From the NCBI RefSeq assembly GCF_900103225.1, contig NZ_FNJH01000002.1, positions 840,345 to 904,344 on the forward strand: a stretch of 64,000 nt of DNA, given 5' to 3'. The stretch is from Pseudomonas congelans. Its GTDB lineage: Bacteria > Pseudomonadota > Gammaproteobacteria > Pseudomonadales > Pseudomonadaceae. A program made the translations under genes and the position numbers. This document shows positions 46,151-56,245 of the stretch, piece after piece. The first letter of the stretch is position 1. Each line of letters opens with the position of its first letter. Under the pieces are notes generated by a model. That model saw only the letters and a program-made list of their open reading frames with translations, was not told where the DNA came from and did not search any database.

Positions 46151-48163
46151 ATGTCCCCTTCTTCCGTCGAACACCTCACTTCGCTGCCGTCCATCCTTGC
46201 CGGCCCGCTGTTGCGCCGTCAGGAGGCCGACCGCCTGGTGTTATGGCTGGTGGGGTCCCGTCCGCTGAGTCTGACACTGCGCCTGCGCCATGCCGCCACT
46301 GATGCCCCCTCCGCGGACTTCAATGATTACGTACTCGACGACCGGCAGTGTCAGGTCATCGCAGTCGGGCGCCATGCGTTCATTCACCTGATCGACCTGC
46401 AACTGAAAACCGAACTGCCCCGTGACACCTGGATCGATTACGACCTGCGGGTGGAAGGCGAAGGCGGCATTGGCGAGTGGGCGCCGCACCTGCTGTATGA
46501 GGGCAACCGCTACCCGAACTTCGTGGTGCGCAGCAGCATTGATCACCTGCTGCATGGCTCGTGCCGCAAGCCGCACCACAGCGCGGCCGAAGGTCTGCTC
46601 TGCGTGGACCGCCTGCTGGCCGATATCAAGGAGCCGCTGCAACGCCCTGCGCTGTTGATGATGAGCGGCGATCAGATTTACGCCGACGATGTCGCCGGGC
46701 CGATGCTGCGCGCCATCCATGTGTTGATCGAACGGCTGGGGTTGTTCGACGAGCGACTCGACGGTGCCATCGTCGATGACAGCCCGCGTCTTTATGCGCA
46801 TCCGGCCAGCTATTACCAGCGTGCCGACCTGCTACCGGCCCTGAAAAGCAACGACACGCTGCGCGAACGCTTCTTCGGAGGCACTAGCAAGCCGGTATTC
46901 ACCAGCAGCACAGCGGATAACCACCTGGTTACCCTGGCGGAAGTCATGGCGATGTACCTGCTGGTCTGGTCACCCACGTCCTGGACCCTGATCGAGCCTG
47001 GCAGGCCGCAACTGGAAGACGGGGAAGTCGAGCGCTACGCCAGGGAGCAGCATCTGGTCGAGGCGTTTACCGAGGGCCTTAGCGGCGTAGCACGGGCGAT
47101 GGCGCATCTGCCTTGCATGATGATTTTTGACGACCACGACATCACCGATGACTGGAACCTGTCCGCGAACTGGGAGCAAACGGCTTACGGCCATCCATTC
47201 TCCAAACGCATCATTGGTAACGCCCTGCTCGCCTATCTGCTTTGCCAGGGCTGGGGCAATAACCCGGATGCGCTCAACGGGCTGGTCAAACAGGCTCATG
47301 CACTGAGCACCGAGGCCGTGTCGAACGACAACTGGCTGGACAGCCAGGCTCAGGATCAGCTGATTGATCAGTTGTTGAAGTTTCAGCAATGGCATTACGT
47401 GCTACCGACCAGCCCGGCACTGGTGGTACTGGATACCCGCACCCGGCGCTGGCGCAGCGAGTCGAATTTCAATCACCCGTCCGGGCTGCTGGACTGGGAA
47501 GCGCTCAGTGAGTTGCAACAGGAGCTGATCGACCATAAATCGGCGATTATCGTCTCACCTGCCCCCGTGTTCGGCGTCAAGTTGATCGAGGCGATACAAC
47601 GTATATTCAGCTGGTGTGGCTACCCGTTGCTGGTCGATGCGGAGAACTGGATGGCGCACCGTGGTGCCGCCAACGTGATTCTGAACATCTTTCGTCATTC
47701 CAGAACCCCGGGCAATTACGTCATCCTGTCGGGCGATGTGCATTACTCGTTCGTCTACGAAATCCTGATTCGCCAGCGCAGCGGCGGGCCTCATATCTGG
47801 CAAATCACCAGCAGTGGCATCAAAAATGAATTCCCCCGTCGTCTACTCGACACTTTTGATCGGCTGAATCGCTGGTTATACTCTCCCCGCTCACCTCTTA
47901 ACTGGTTCACCAAGCGCCGCCTGATGAAGGTTGTTCCGCGCACGCCCGAGCACAGCAAGGCCGGTGAACGCTTATGGAACTCGGCAGGTGTCGGGCAGGT
48001 ACTGTTCAATGAACAGGGCCAGCCGACCCTGATCAACCAACTCAATGCCAACGGTGACTCGCCTACCTGTTTCGTCAAACCGGAAGAATACAGAGACCAG
48101 CGATCAGACGAAGAGCGTGGCTTTCTGGAAAACAACCGGGAAACAAGGGATAGTCACCGCTAA
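46151..48163 (+). CDS. PhoD-like metallophosphatase, cytoplasmic
   Basis: A 670-residue protein with a large N-terminal module (1-135) and a PhoD-like metallophosphatase core. Metal-ligand motifs are recognisable: HGSCRKPHH near residue 137, MSGDQIYADDV near 175, FDDHDITDDWN near 326 and LSGDVHYSF near 525. No signal peptide or Tat motif is present, unlike the exported PhoD in this window. It ends 88 bases before the phosphatidylcholine synthase, suggesting a role in phosphoester or phospholipid turnover; the actual substrate is unknown. Confidence 0.8.
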   Translation: MSPSSVEHLTSLPSILAGPLLRRQEADRLVLWLVGSRPLSLTLRLRHAATDAPSADFNDYVLDDRQCQVIAVGRHAFIHLIDLQLKTELPRDTWIDYDLRVEGEGGIGEWAPHLLYEGNRYPNFVVRSSIDHLLHGSCRKPHHSAAEGLLCVDRLLADIKEPLQRPALLMMSGDQIYADDVAGPMLRAIHVLIERLGLFDERLDGAIVDDSPRLYAHPASYYQRADLLPALKSNDTLRERFFGGTSKPVFTSSTADNHLVTLAEVMAMYLLVWSPTSWTLIEPGRPQLEDGEVERYAREQHLVEAFTEGLSGVARAMAHLPCMMIFDDHDITDDWNLSANWEQTAYGHPFSKRIIGNALLAYLLCQGWGNNPDALNGLVKQAHALSTEAVSNDNWLDSQAQDQLIDQLLKFQQWHYVLPTSPALVVLDTRTRRWRSESNFNHPSGLLDWEALSELQQELIDHKSAIIVSPAPVFGVKLIEAIQRIFSWCGYPLLVDAENWMAHRGAANVILNIFRHSRTPGNYVILSGDVHYSFVYEILIRQRSGGPHIWQITSSGIKNEFPRRLLDTFDRLNRWLYSPRSPLNWFTKRRLMKVVPRTPEHSKAGERLWNSAGVGQVLFNEQGQPTLINQLNANGDSPTCFVKPEEYRDQRSDEERGFLENNRETRDSHR

Positions 48164-48250
48164 ACTTATCGGCAATTGCCGGGTCGATAGTTGCTACCGG
48201 TCAGGTTTGCGGCACACCCTGGCAAGCATTATTTCCTGGAGAGCGCCCCC

Positions 48251-48970
48251 GTGATAACCAATCAACGCATAGCCAGACTCAACGCATGGGGGGCGCATGG
48301 CTTCACTGCCACCGGCGTAGTCCTTGCGTTCCTGGCGACCATTGCCTTGTTCAACAACGAACCCAAAGCCTGCCTGTTGTGGCTGGGCGCGGCCCTGATC
48401 GTGGATGGAGTCGACGGCTCGCTGGCCCGCAAGGTCAACACCACGTCGGTACTGCCGCACTTCGACGGCTCGGTACTGGATCTGGTCATCGACTACCTGA
48501 CCTACGTGTTCATCCCGGCACTGTTCATCTACCGCTATATACCGGTGCCGGATTACACGCTGCTGCTGAGCATCTCGGTCATTCTGGTTTCGTCGCTGTT
48601 CTGCTTCTGCAACGTCGACATGAAAAGCAAGGACAACTACTTTCAGGGCTTCCCCGCCGCCTGGAACGTCGTTGCACTGTGCCTCTACATTCTGTCACCG
48701 GCGCCGTGGCTGACGTTCATCACCATCATCGCCCTGGCGCTGCTGACCATGACCCGCATGAAGTTCCTGCACCCGTTTCGCGTGCGCCGCTTCATGCCGC
48801 TCAATATCGCGGTGACCACCGTATGGTTGCTGTCCAGCGCACTGCTGATCATCAACCACCCGCACAATGGCCCGGTGGTCATGGGGCTGTGGCTGGCGAT
48901 GTCGGCGTATTTTCTGGGAATTTGTATCTGGAGAACGTCGCTGGAGTGGCTGGGCCGGCTTAAAGCCTGA
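48251..48970 (+). CDS. pcs: Phosphatidylcholine synthase
   Basis: A 239-residue integral membrane enzyme that condenses CDP-diacylglycerol with choline to give phosphatidylcholine and CMP. The CDP-alcohol signature has the Pcs-specific spacing DGx2ARx12Gx3Dx3D (DGSLAR, then GSVLDLVID), and eight hydrophobic helices are predicted. Presence of Pcs is characteristic of plant- and host-associated pseudomonads. Start is the GTG at 48251 after GGAGAG; the longer frame from 48191 lacks a good ribosome-binding site. Terminator follows. Confidence 0.92.
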   Translation: MITNQRIARLNAWGAHGFTATGVVLAFLATIALFNNEPKACLLWLGAALIVDGVDGSLARKVNTTSVLPHFDGSVLDLVIDYLTYVFIPALFIYRYIPVPDYTLLLSISVILVSSLFCFCNVDMKSKDNYFQGFPAAWNVVALCLYILSPAPWLTFITIIALALLTMTRMKFLHPFRVRRFMPLNIAVTTVWLLSSALLIINHPHNGPVVMGLWLAMSAYFLGICIWRTSLEWLGRLKA

Positions 48971-48985
48971 CCCTCAAGTCTGAGC

Positions 48986-49027
48986 AAAAAGCTCGCTGAA
49001 CGCATTGCGCGGTCAGCGAGCTTTTTT
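48986..49027. terminator. Bidirectional terminator between pcs and sotB
   Basis: AAAAAGCTCGCTGA ... TCAGCGAGCTTTTTT, a near-perfect long hairpin with A and T tracts on both flanks, between two convergent genes. Confidence 0.92.
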
Positions 49028-49036
49028 ATGCGCGTC

Positions 49037-50245
49037 CTATTTGCGCTCGGCCTGCATCTCGGCAGCAGGCCGGACCTTGCCGAAATAATGCGTGGTATAG
49101 CAGCACAACCCCAACCCGCCGAGCGCCAGCAGGCCGCCGACGATGCCGACATTGGCAACCCCAAGATGGCTGCTGACCACACTGCCGAGCAGCGCGCCGC
49201 CGCCAATACCGATATTGAAGATGCCCGAGAACAGCGCCATCGCCACATCGGTCGCATCGGGTGCCAGCGACAGCACGCGCGCCTGCAAGGTCAGGCCGAA
49301 GCACATGATCGCCATGCCCCAGATAATGGTCAGCGTGCCGAGCGTCACGGCATCACCGGAGAGCGGCAAGAGCATCAGCAGGCAAAGGGTCAGCGTACCA
49401 ATGGCGGTGATCAACAGCCCGTTCGGGAAACGGTCGCTGAACAGGCTGAAGATGATCGAGCCCATGATCCCGGCGCCGCCAAAGACCAGCAGCAGAATTG
49501 TGGTCATTTCGCCGCTGAGCTGTGACACGGTCTGTGTGAACGGTTCGATGTAGCTGTAGGCGGTGAAATGAGCGGTCACCACGATGGCGGTCAGCAGATA
49601 GATCGCCATCAGCCGCGGGCGCTTGAACAGGATCGGCAGGCTGCGCAACGAGCCGGAGTTCTGACTGGGCAGCAAAGGCAGCGCGCGAACCAGCAGGAAG
49701 ACTACCAGTGCAGCAATGCCGGCGATGCCCAGAAAGGTGGTCCGCCAGCCCAGGGCTTCACCCAGCACGCGGCCCAGCGGAATACCCAGCACCATGGCCA
49801 GCGAAGTACCGGTGGCCAGCAGGCCCAGTGCCTGAACCTGCTTGCCGGGCGGCGCGATGCGCACGGCCAGCGACGCGGTGACCGACCAGAACACCGCATG
49901 TGCAAACGCGATACCGACCCGACTCACTAGAAGAATCGCGAAGCTGGGGGCGATCGCGGAGAGGACGTGGCTGACCACAAACAGGCCGAACACGAACATC
50001 AGCAACTTGCGGCGCTCGATGTTGCGCGTCGCCAGCATCATCGGCAACGACATCAGCGACACGACCCAGGCATAGATCGTGAGCATCAGCCCGACCTGGG
50101 CCGGGGTCATCTCGAAGCTCTGACCGATGTTACTCAGCAGACCGATCGGCACGAACTCGGTGGTATTGAAAATGAAGGCCGCCAAGGCCAGCGCGAATAC
50201 GCCAAGCCAGCTACCTGCCTGCTCGTTTGGAGGTGAAGTTATCAA
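49037..50245 (-). CDS. sotB: Sugar efflux MFS transporter, SotB-like
   Basis: A 402-residue major-facilitator protein with 12 predicted helices. N-terminal [22 protein letters not shown] is the signature of the SotB/YdeA family of arabinose and other sugar effluxers; a loop after helix 2 has RRKLL and helix 5 has [15 protein letters not shown]. It exports small sugars or related compounds by proton antiport. The substrate in pseudomonads is not settled. Single gene. Confidence 0.85.
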   Translation of the reverse strand: MITSPPNEQAGSWLGVFALALAAFIFNTTEFVPIGLLSNIGQSFEMTPAQVGLMLTIYAWVVSLMSLPMMLATRNIERRKLLMFVFGLFVVSHVLSAIAPSFAILLVSRVGIAFAHAVFWSVTASLAVRIAPPGKQVQALGLLATGTSLAMVLGIPLGRVLGEALGWRTTFLGIAGIAALVVFLLVRALPLLPSQNSGSLRSLPILFKRPRLMAIYLLTAIVVTAHFTAYSYIEPFTQTVSQLSGEMTTILLLVFGGAGIMGSIIFSLFSDRFPNGLLITAIGTLTLCLLMLLPLSGDAVTLGTLTIIWGMAIMCFGLTLQARVLSLAPDATDVAMALFSGIFNIGIGGGALLGSVVSSHLGVANVGIVGGLLALGGLGLCCYTTHYFGKVRPAAEMQAERK

Positions 50246-50515
50246 GAATCACAACGCCCTGAAAAAATGTTCCGACCCGAAGGCCGACCGCCACGCGTGC
50301 ACACGCACGCCTGACACCTGTATGAAAACCGCGGCCCGCCCCACTGAAAAAACCAACGCAAAAACGCTCCGCTCGACCTTCCGGATCGGGCGCAGTGTGC
50401 ACAGTGGATTATTGTGGATATGGGGAGTGAAGCCAGATGACACGAATTCTACGGACCGCCAGAGTGGATCACAACCCGTGCGCACGTAACCGACTTTGCA
50501 ATTGACCGCCGGTCG
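50246..50515. other. Intergenic region upstream of sotB
   Basis: About 270 bases containing no supported gene; it should hold the sotB promoter. Several overlapping short frames on both strands have no recognisable protein pattern. Confidence 0.4.
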
Positions 50516-50956
50516 TTAGCCGTCAAGGAAGCGCTGCCGGTGCTCGGGCGACGGCAACTGGCAGTGATCATAGCGCCCGAACAGGCGATATCGATTGAGA
50601 GCGATACGGTTGTAGGCCCAGTCCCGTAGAAAGCGTGGAAAAATTCCCAGCACTTTGAGCAGCGGCCACGGCGCAGGCAACAGCCCCATGATGTGCAGAA
50701 AGGCATCCGAGCGCACGAACACCCGATTGTTGACGATGACCGCAATGGTATGAAAATCGTCCAGCGGCAGCCCGGCCCACTTCAGTAATGCCTGCCCTTG
50801 CTCCGACTGCACTGCGGCCAAGCGCAGACGCCGGTGCGGATCATGGCGAATCAGAAAATTCACCACGCCGTTGCACAGCTTGCAGACGCCATCGAACAGC
50901 ACGACACATTCATCGGGTTTCAGATACGGGGCGGGGGTAATCGGCACGGTATTCAC
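50516..50956 (-). CDS. DCC1-like thiol-disulfide oxidoreductase family protein
   Basis: A 146-residue protein of the DCC (YuxK/DUF393) family. It carries the DGVCKLC motif (CxxC-type pair near residues 26-29) after a hydrophobic strand and the family-typical ending with HRQRFLDG. Such proteins have a thioredoxin-like fold and are presumed to act in disulfide exchange, but no substrate is known. Single gene. Confidence 0.85.
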   Translation of the reverse strand: MNTVPITPAPYLKPDECVVLFDGVCKLCNGVVNFLIRHDPHRRLRLAAVQSEQGQALLKWAGLPLDDFHTIAVIVNNRVFVRSDAFLHIMGLLPAPWPLLKVLGIFPRFLRDWAYNRIALNRYRLFGRYDHCQLPSPEHRQRFLDG

Positions 50957-50995
50957 CTGTTCAGGAAAAACAGCCCTGGCGCGCCCGGAAACATA

Positions 50996-51029
50996 AACGC
51001 CTCGCCAGTCGAAGGACCGGCGAGGCGTT
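50996..51029 (-). terminator. Terminator of yjdM
   Basis: AACGCCTCGCC / GGCGAGGCGTT, an 11-bp perfect stem 27 bases downstream of the yjdM stop. The T-run on the minus strand is weak. Confidence 0.6.
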
Positions 51030-51055
51030 CAGGCTAAAGCCATTACCCGGCAGAA

Positions 51056-51397
51056 TCAAACCTTGCGGACGAACTCCGACTTCAGCTTCATCGCGCCGAT
51101 GCCGTCGATCTTGCAATCGATGTCATGGTCGCCATCCACCAGGCGGATGTTCTTGACCTTGGTGCCGACCTTGACCACCAGCGAAGAGCCTTTGACTTTC
51201 AAGTCCTTGATCACGGTGATGGTGTCGCCGTCCTGCAGCACGTTGCCCGTTGAGTCCTTGATGACTTTCACGTCGTCGGCCGCATCGGCGCCAGCGGCGT
51301 CGGCAGACCATTCATGGGCGCATTCCGGGCAGATCAGCAGGCTGCCGTCTTCGTAGGTGTATTCGGAATTGCATTTCGGGCAGGACGGTAAGCTCAC
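51056..51397 (-). CDS. yjdM: YjdM (PhnA-family) zinc-ribbon protein
   Basis: A 113-residue protein with an N-terminal zinc ribbon ([13 protein letters not shown] and CPECAHEW, a four-Cys set) followed by the PhnA/YjdM beta domain ([23 protein letters not shown]). The name PhnA was given near phosphonate genes in E. coli but this family is not the phosphonoacetate hydrolase; its function is unclear. The GTG at 51397 gives the family-like MSLPSCPKC start; the frame is open 11 codons upstream. Confidence 0.9.
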   Translation of the reverse strand: MSLPSCPKCNSEYTYEDGSLLICPECAHEWSADAAGADAADDVKVIKDSTGNVLQDGDTITVIKDLKVKGSSLVVKVGTKVKNIRLVDGDHDIDCKIDGIGAMKLKSEFVRKV

Positions 51398-51658
51398 AAT
51401 GGTTCTCGCATCGAGGAGGGGTAAAACCATGCATTATAAAGGGCTTTTCCTGTTTCAGGTGGGAAGAGACTGATCTGTTGTCATAAACCTGCTTCAGTCA
51501 TTGGACAGAAGCGAAGACCTGAACTAAAAAATACAGCACTCTCTGTCCGGCAACTCCTCTTCGTCCTTTCCCATCACGCCCCCTGCGCCTCGCGTTGGCG
51601 GTAGCTATTGCAGCGTGCATTTACCGCCTCTTGCCACTTACTGCATCGAGCACATCAC

Positions 51659-53680
51659 ATGGGCATTCCTCATAACGCGGCACTTGGCTATCGCGCCGAG
51701 ATCGATGGCCTGCGCGCGCTCGCGGTCATCCCGGTCATTCTGTTCCACGCAGGCTTGCCGCTGTTCAGCGGCGGATTCGTGGGCGTCGACATCTTTTTCG
51801 TGATCTCCGGCTATCTGATCACTTCGATCATCATCGCGGAGAAGATCAGAGGCCGGTTCTCGCTGATCAATTTTTACGAGCGACGCGCGCGGCGCATCCT
51901 GCCTGCGCTGTTCGTGGTGATGCTGATCTGCCTGCCGGTCGCCTGGTTGACGCTCGATCCGTCTGACCTGAAGTACTTCGCCAAGAGTCTGGTGGCGGTG
52001 CCGACCTTTTCATCCAACGTGCTGTTCTGGCTGGAAAGCGGCTATTTCGACGCCACGGCAGAACTCAAACCGTTGTTGCACACCTGGACGCTCGCGGTGG
52101 AGGAACAGTATTACCTGTTCTTCCCGCTGCTCTTGATGCTGGCCTGGGGACTGGGCCGTAAGCGGCTGATCGTGCTGTTGACGGTCGTCGCCCTGGCCAG
52201 CCTGGCGCTGGCGCAACTGGGCGCCCATCAAAACACCAGCAACGCGTTTTATCTGTTGCCGGCACGAGCCTGGGAATTGCTGGCGGGCTCGTTCATCGCT
52301 TTCTACTTTGCGTGGCGACCGCGCAGTACCGAGCGCGCGAGCGTTGTCGATCAGGCGGCGACTTTACTGGGCATTTTTCTGATCGGTTACGCCGTGGTCG
52401 GTTTCGACAGCAGCACGCCCTTCCCCGGCCTCAATGCGCTGGTGCCGGTACTGGGCGCCGTGTTGATCATCGTCTTCGCCCATGGCAAGACCTGGGTTGG
52501 AAAAGCATTGAGTTCACGTGTGCCCGTCGCGATCGGCATGCTCAGCTACAGCGCCTACCTGTGGCATCAGCCGGTCTTTGCCTTTGCCCGCCAGTACAAC
52601 CTGAATGAGCCGGGCCTGCCGCTCATGCTGGCGCTTACCCTTGTGTCGCTGATGCTGGCGTGGCTGAGCTGGCGCTTCGTCGAGCAGCCCTTTCGCAAGG
52701 CGGGCACCTTCAATCGCCGTCAGATCTTCACCACGGCTGGCGCTGCCTCTACGCTGTTTGTCGCACTGGGGCTGGTCGGCTATGTGAATGACGGCTTTCC
52801 CCAGCGTTTCGCTGTCGGCCCGGACCTGCACCAGGCATTCGCCGACCCGCTGGTACGCGACAAATGCGACCAGCCCCTGGACAGCAAGAGCGGCAACGTC
52901 GATTTTTGCCTGTTCGGGCTCTCTGACAAGCAGGCAGTGCCGGACATGGCGCTGTTCGGCGACAGCCATTCCGAAGCGCTGCTGTCGACGTTTGACGCCG
53001 CCGCCCGGGATCAGGGCAGAACCCTCGTGCATATCGGTCTGGGCGGCTGCCCGCCCCTGCTCGGCGTGGACGTGGCCAACGGCAACTACGCTGCCGGGAT
53101 CTGCGAAGCGCTGGCTGATCGGGAATTCGAATACGTGAAGCAGCAACAGATCAAAAAGGTCGTGCTGGTGGCGCGCTGGACGCTGTATACCGGCGACGAT
53201 TACAGCAATAAGACGATGAGCAGGTATTTCCTGACCTCGCGCACCGATCCGGAGGAAAGCCGGGAAACCTCACGCAAGGTATTCAGCCAGGCCCTTGAGC
53301 ACACGATCGAGTCCTACCGCAGTATTGGCGCCGAGGTGTTCATCGTCGCGCAGGTGCCGCAGCAAATGATCAATCCTGAAAGCCTCTATTACCGCCTGGC
53401 GCGGGACGCTTCGGACAGCGATGCGCAAGCCTTGCAGCGGGTCAGCGAACTGTCGGTGCCCGTCGAAAAACACGACTTGTTGCAGCGTTTCACCCGCCAG
53501 CTGTTCCTGCATGCCAGCCAATCGAAACACATCAGCCTGGTCACGCTGGATGACGTTTTCTGCAAGGAAAGGCAATGCCTGATCGGCGACCTGCATTCGT
53601 ACTACAAGGACTTCAACCACCTCAACGCCAGGGGCGCGGGGCTGCTTGTCGGCCAGATCAGCCATATTCTTGAGCAGTGA
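51659..53680 (+). CDS. OafA-type acyltransferase with C-terminal SGNH hydrolase domain
   Basis: A 673-residue protein: ten membrane helices of the acyltransferase 3 family (RAEIDGLRALAVIPVILFH, residues 12-30, contains the conserved His) then a periplasmic SGNH domain from about residue 420 with block I GDSHSEALLS and the terminal catalytic D-x-x-H in SYYKDFNHLNARG. OafA-like enzymes O-acetylate O-antigen or peptidoglycan in the periplasm. The nearby rmd/gmd and GtrII suggest O-antigen as acceptor, though other exopolysaccharides are possible. Start at ATG 51659; the frame is open upstream. Confidence 0.9.
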   Translation: MGIPHNAALGYRAEIDGLRALAVIPVILFHAGLPLFSGGFVGVDIFFVISGYLITSIIIAEKIRGRFSLINFYERRARRILPALFVVMLICLPVAWLTLDPSDLKYFAKSLVAVPTFSSNVLFWLESGYFDATAELKPLLHTWTLAVEEQYYLFFPLLLMLAWGLGRKRLIVLLTVVALASLALAQLGAHQNTSNAFYLLPARAWELLAGSFIAFYFAWRPRSTERASVVDQAATLLGIFLIGYAVVGFDSSTPFPGLNALVPVLGAVLIIVFAHGKTWVGKALSSRVPVAIGMLSYSAYLWHQPVFAFARQYNLNEPGLPLMLALTLVSLMLAWLSWRFVEQPFRKAGTFNRRQIFTTAGAASTLFVALGLVGYVNDGFPQRFAVGPDLHQAFADPLVRDKCDQPLDSKSGNVDFCLFGLSDKQAVPDMALFGDSHSEALLSTFDAAARDQGRTLVHIGLGGCPPLLGVDVANGNYAAGICEALADREFEYVKQQQIKKVVLVARWTLYTGDDYSNKTMSRYFLTSRTDPEESRETSRKVFSQALEHTIESYRSIGAEVFIVAQVPQQMINPESLYYRLARDASDSDAQALQRVSELSVPVEKHDLLQRFTRQLFLHASQSKHISLVTLDDVFCKERQCLIGDLHSYYKDFNHLNARGAGLLVGQISHILEQ

Positions 53681-53744
53681 CAGGGTTTTATCGGGCGCCA
53701 TTGTCTGTAATGCTGATGCCTGCGCAGAAGCCGAGGACCACCGC

Positions 53745-54404
53745 ATGATCGCTGCCAGCTTCGCCCCCTATGAGGATCTGGCCAACCTGCTGATACCCCA
53801 CACCCACGCAGAGCAAATCGACGGCTCGCACGATGTCTCGCACTTGCTGCGAGTCTGGAAGAACGTTTGCGCCATTCGTGACCGCGAAGGCGGCGATGCC
53901 CGCGTCCTGATTGCTGCCACGCTGCTGCATGACTGCGTTGCGGTCGAGAAAGACTCGCCGTTTCGCGCCAGCGCATCGCGACTGGCGGCGGCGCGGGCCA
54001 GCGAACTGCTCACCGAGATGGGTTGGGATGACCAGAGCATCGCCTCGGTCGCCCACGCCATCGAAGCGCACAGCTTCTCGGCGGCAATCACGCCCTTGAC
54101 CCTTGAGGCCAGAATACTGCAGGACGCCGATCGTCTCGACTCGCTGGGCATGGTCGGTGTAGCACGTACCTTCTACGTATCAGGGCGGCTCGGCAAGGCG
54201 CTCTACGACCCGAATGATCCGTATGCCAGCCAGCGCCCCTACGACGACATGAACTTTGCCGTCGATCACTTTCACACCAAGCTGCTGCACCTGGCTGAAG
54301 GTTTTCAGACCGACACCGGCGCACTGCTGGCGAAAATCCGGCACCACCGGCTCAAGCGCTTTCTGGATGAACTGATGGAAGAAGTTGCGCCCCCGCAGCC
54401 ATGA
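53745..54404 (+). CDS. HD-domain phosphohydrolase, YedJ-like
   Basis: A 219-residue HD hydrolase. The metal-binding set is complete: His in SHDVSHLLRVWKN (about residue 30), the HD pair in LLHDCVAVEKDSP, then AHAIEAHSFS and the Asp in ILQDADRLDSLG. It probably hydrolyses phosphate bonds of nucleotides or related molecules; no specific substrate is known. The ATG at 53745 follows CCGAGG; the frame extends upstream without support. It lies 65 bases after the acyltransferase, possibly co-transcribed. Confidence 0.85.
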   Translation: MIAASFAPYEDLANLLIPHTHAEQIDGSHDVSHLLRVWKNVCAIRDREGGDARVLIAATLLHDCVAVEKDSPFRASASRLAAARASELLTEMGWDDQSIASVAHAIEAHSFSAAITPLTLEARILQDADRLDSLGMVGVARTFYVSGRLGKALYDPNDPYASQRPYDDMNFAVDHFHTKLLHLAEGFQTDTGALLAKIRHHRLKRFLDELMEEVAPPQP

Positions 54405-54511
54405 ATCCCCGGCTGCATACCAATCATTCATAAGATGTCATAAAGACATCACACAATTGCCCTATAAACGGCTCTCCGAGAAGGTCCGTGTGTTTATAGG
54501 GGTTGTGTGCC

Positions 54512-56188
54512 GTGAAAAGATTTATGCCTCGTTTCCTACGTCGGCAAGCCACAACGACAACATTCCTGCGCCGCTTCAAAATCACCCTGCGCCTGGTGAT
54601 CTGCTTCGCCGCAACCTCCCTGCTGATGATCGCGCTTGGCGCGTTCTGCCTGTTGCAGATGCAGGCTATCCGCACCCAGGGCGAGGCGGTCGAAAGCGGC
54701 GCCCTGCCCAGTATCGCCACCGCCGATGCCATCGCCATCGGCCTGGTCAAACTGCGCAGCGAGACCACCCGTCTGATCGCCAACGCCGACGATCCGGGTG
54801 CTGTCATCAACAGCAAGATCAATGTCGAACAACTCAGGAACGAGGTCGAGAAAGGCTTCTCGGAGTACCTCGCGCGCGTTCAGTCGGGCACTGAGCACGA
54901 CTCGATTGTGGCGTTGCAGGACGCCTACAAGGCCTTCATGCCCGGCTTGCAGGATCAGATCGCGCTGATCGAGCAGAACAAGCTGGACGAGGCCAGGATG
55001 CTGGCCAACACCATGCTCTCGCTGCAAGGCGATCTGATGGACATGCAGGTGCAGCTGTTGCGGGAGCTGAACAAACAGAGTGCGGCCGCCGCCGTAGAGG
55101 CAGCAGGTGCCAGCTATGAACAGACACGGATCATTGCGCTGAGCGCGATCGGCCTGGTTCTGGCACTGACCCTGTTGCTGGCTTGGCGCCTGAGCGTCAG
55201 CATTATCCATCCGGTGCAGCAGGCTTTGCACATCGCCAGCACCATTGCCGATGGTGACCTGAGCGAACACCAGATACCGGACGGCAAGGACGAGACTGCT
55301 CAGTTGCTGATGACCCTCGGACGCATGCGCACCAACCTGCACAGTACGATTGACCAGATCTACGCAGCGGCGACGCAGTTGTCGCAGTCGGTTCAGGAAA
55401 TGGGCAGCATCGCCGAAGCCAGTGCGCTCAATCTGCAACTGCAGAACAATGAAATCGAACAAGCCGCTGTCGCGGTCAATCAGATGAGCCAGGCGGCCAT
55501 CGAAGTGGCAGGCAACGCCAGCAATACCGTGACCGAATCGGAGGCGTCGACCCAGGCGGCAGCACAAGGGCAGGACAAGCTGTCGGCAACCATTCTGTCG
55601 ATCAAGGAACTGACCGAGAATGTGCTGGATTCATCGCATCAGGCTGAAGGGCTCGCTGAACGTACCCAGAGCATCAGCAGCATCCTCGATGTGATTCGCG
55701 CAATTGCCAATCAGACCAATTTACTGGCGCTGAACGCGGCTATCGAAGCGGCTCGTGCAGGCGAAGCCGGGCGCGGCTTTGCCGTGGTGGCCGATGAAGT
55801 TCGTTCACTGGCGCAACGCACCAGTGCTTCCACCGCGGAAATCGAAGGGCTGATCAGCGGTGTGCAGCAAAGCACCCAGCAAACCGCCAGTTCGCTGCGC
55901 CACACGGCAACGCAGGCCAACCTGACCATGCAACAGGCAGCCTCGACCGGCGAAGCCTTGCAAGTGATCATTCATTCAACCGCCACCATCAACGACCGCA
56001 ACCTGCTGATTGCCAGTGCCGCAGAGCAGCAGGCCCAGGTGGCGACTGAAGTGGATCGCAACCTGAGCAGTATTCGCGACCTGTCCAGCCAGACCGCATC
56101 AGGCGCGCAGCAGACCACCGTCGCGAGCAACGCACTGTCGATGCTGGCGAATGATCTGAACCTGATGGTGCAGCGTTTCGTGCTGTGA
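54512..56188 (+). CDS. Chemoreceptor with four-helix-bundle sensor
   Basis: A 558-residue methyl-accepting chemotaxis protein: basic N-terminus, TM1 (about 27-50), periplasmic four-helix-bundle (about 50-205), TM2 (about 208-226), HAMP and a signalling domain with tip [19 protein letters not shown] near 400-425. GTG at 54512 follows AGGGG and is preferred; a TTG at 54503 and an ATG at 54524 are alternatives. Just upstream, GATGTCATAAAGACATC forms a 6-bp stem, and TAAAGACA about 10 bases before GCCCTATA weakly resembles a FliA promoter. Ligand unknown. Confidence 0.9.
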   Translation: MKRFMPRFLRRQATTTTFLRRFKITLRLVICFAATSLLMIALGAFCLLQMQAIRTQGEAVESGALPSIATADAIAIGLVKLRSETTRLIANADDPGAVINSKINVEQLRNEVEKGFSEYLARVQSGTEHDSIVALQDAYKAFMPGLQDQIALIEQNKLDEARMLANTMLSLQGDLMDMQVQLLRELNKQSAAAAVEAAGASYEQTRIIALSAIGLVLALTLLLAWRLSVSIIHPVQQALHIASTIADGDLSEHQIPDGKDETAQLLMTLGRMRTNLHSTIDQIYAAATQLSQSVQEMGSIAEASALNLQLQNNEIEQAAVAVNQMSQAAIEVAGNASNTVTESEASTQAAAQGQDKLSATILSIKELTENVLDSSHQAEGLAERTQSISSILDVIRAIANQTNLLALNAAIEAARAGEAGRGFAVVADEVRSLAQRTSASTAEIEGLISGVQQSTQQTASSLRHTATQANLTMQQAASTGEALQVIIHSTATINDRNLLIASAAEQQAQVATEVDRNLSSIRDLSSQTASGAQQTTVASNALSMLANDLNLMVQRFVL

Positions 56189-56245
56189 TGGGTCGAAACT
56201 CGCCAGCCAGCCTTCAACAACAGGCTGGCCGGCGATGAGCGGCTG

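Noticed and set aside
45946..46194. Minus-strand 82-codon ORF upstream of the PhoD-like gene
   Set aside because: It overlaps the phosphatase start, has no recognisable pattern and no ribosome-binding site.
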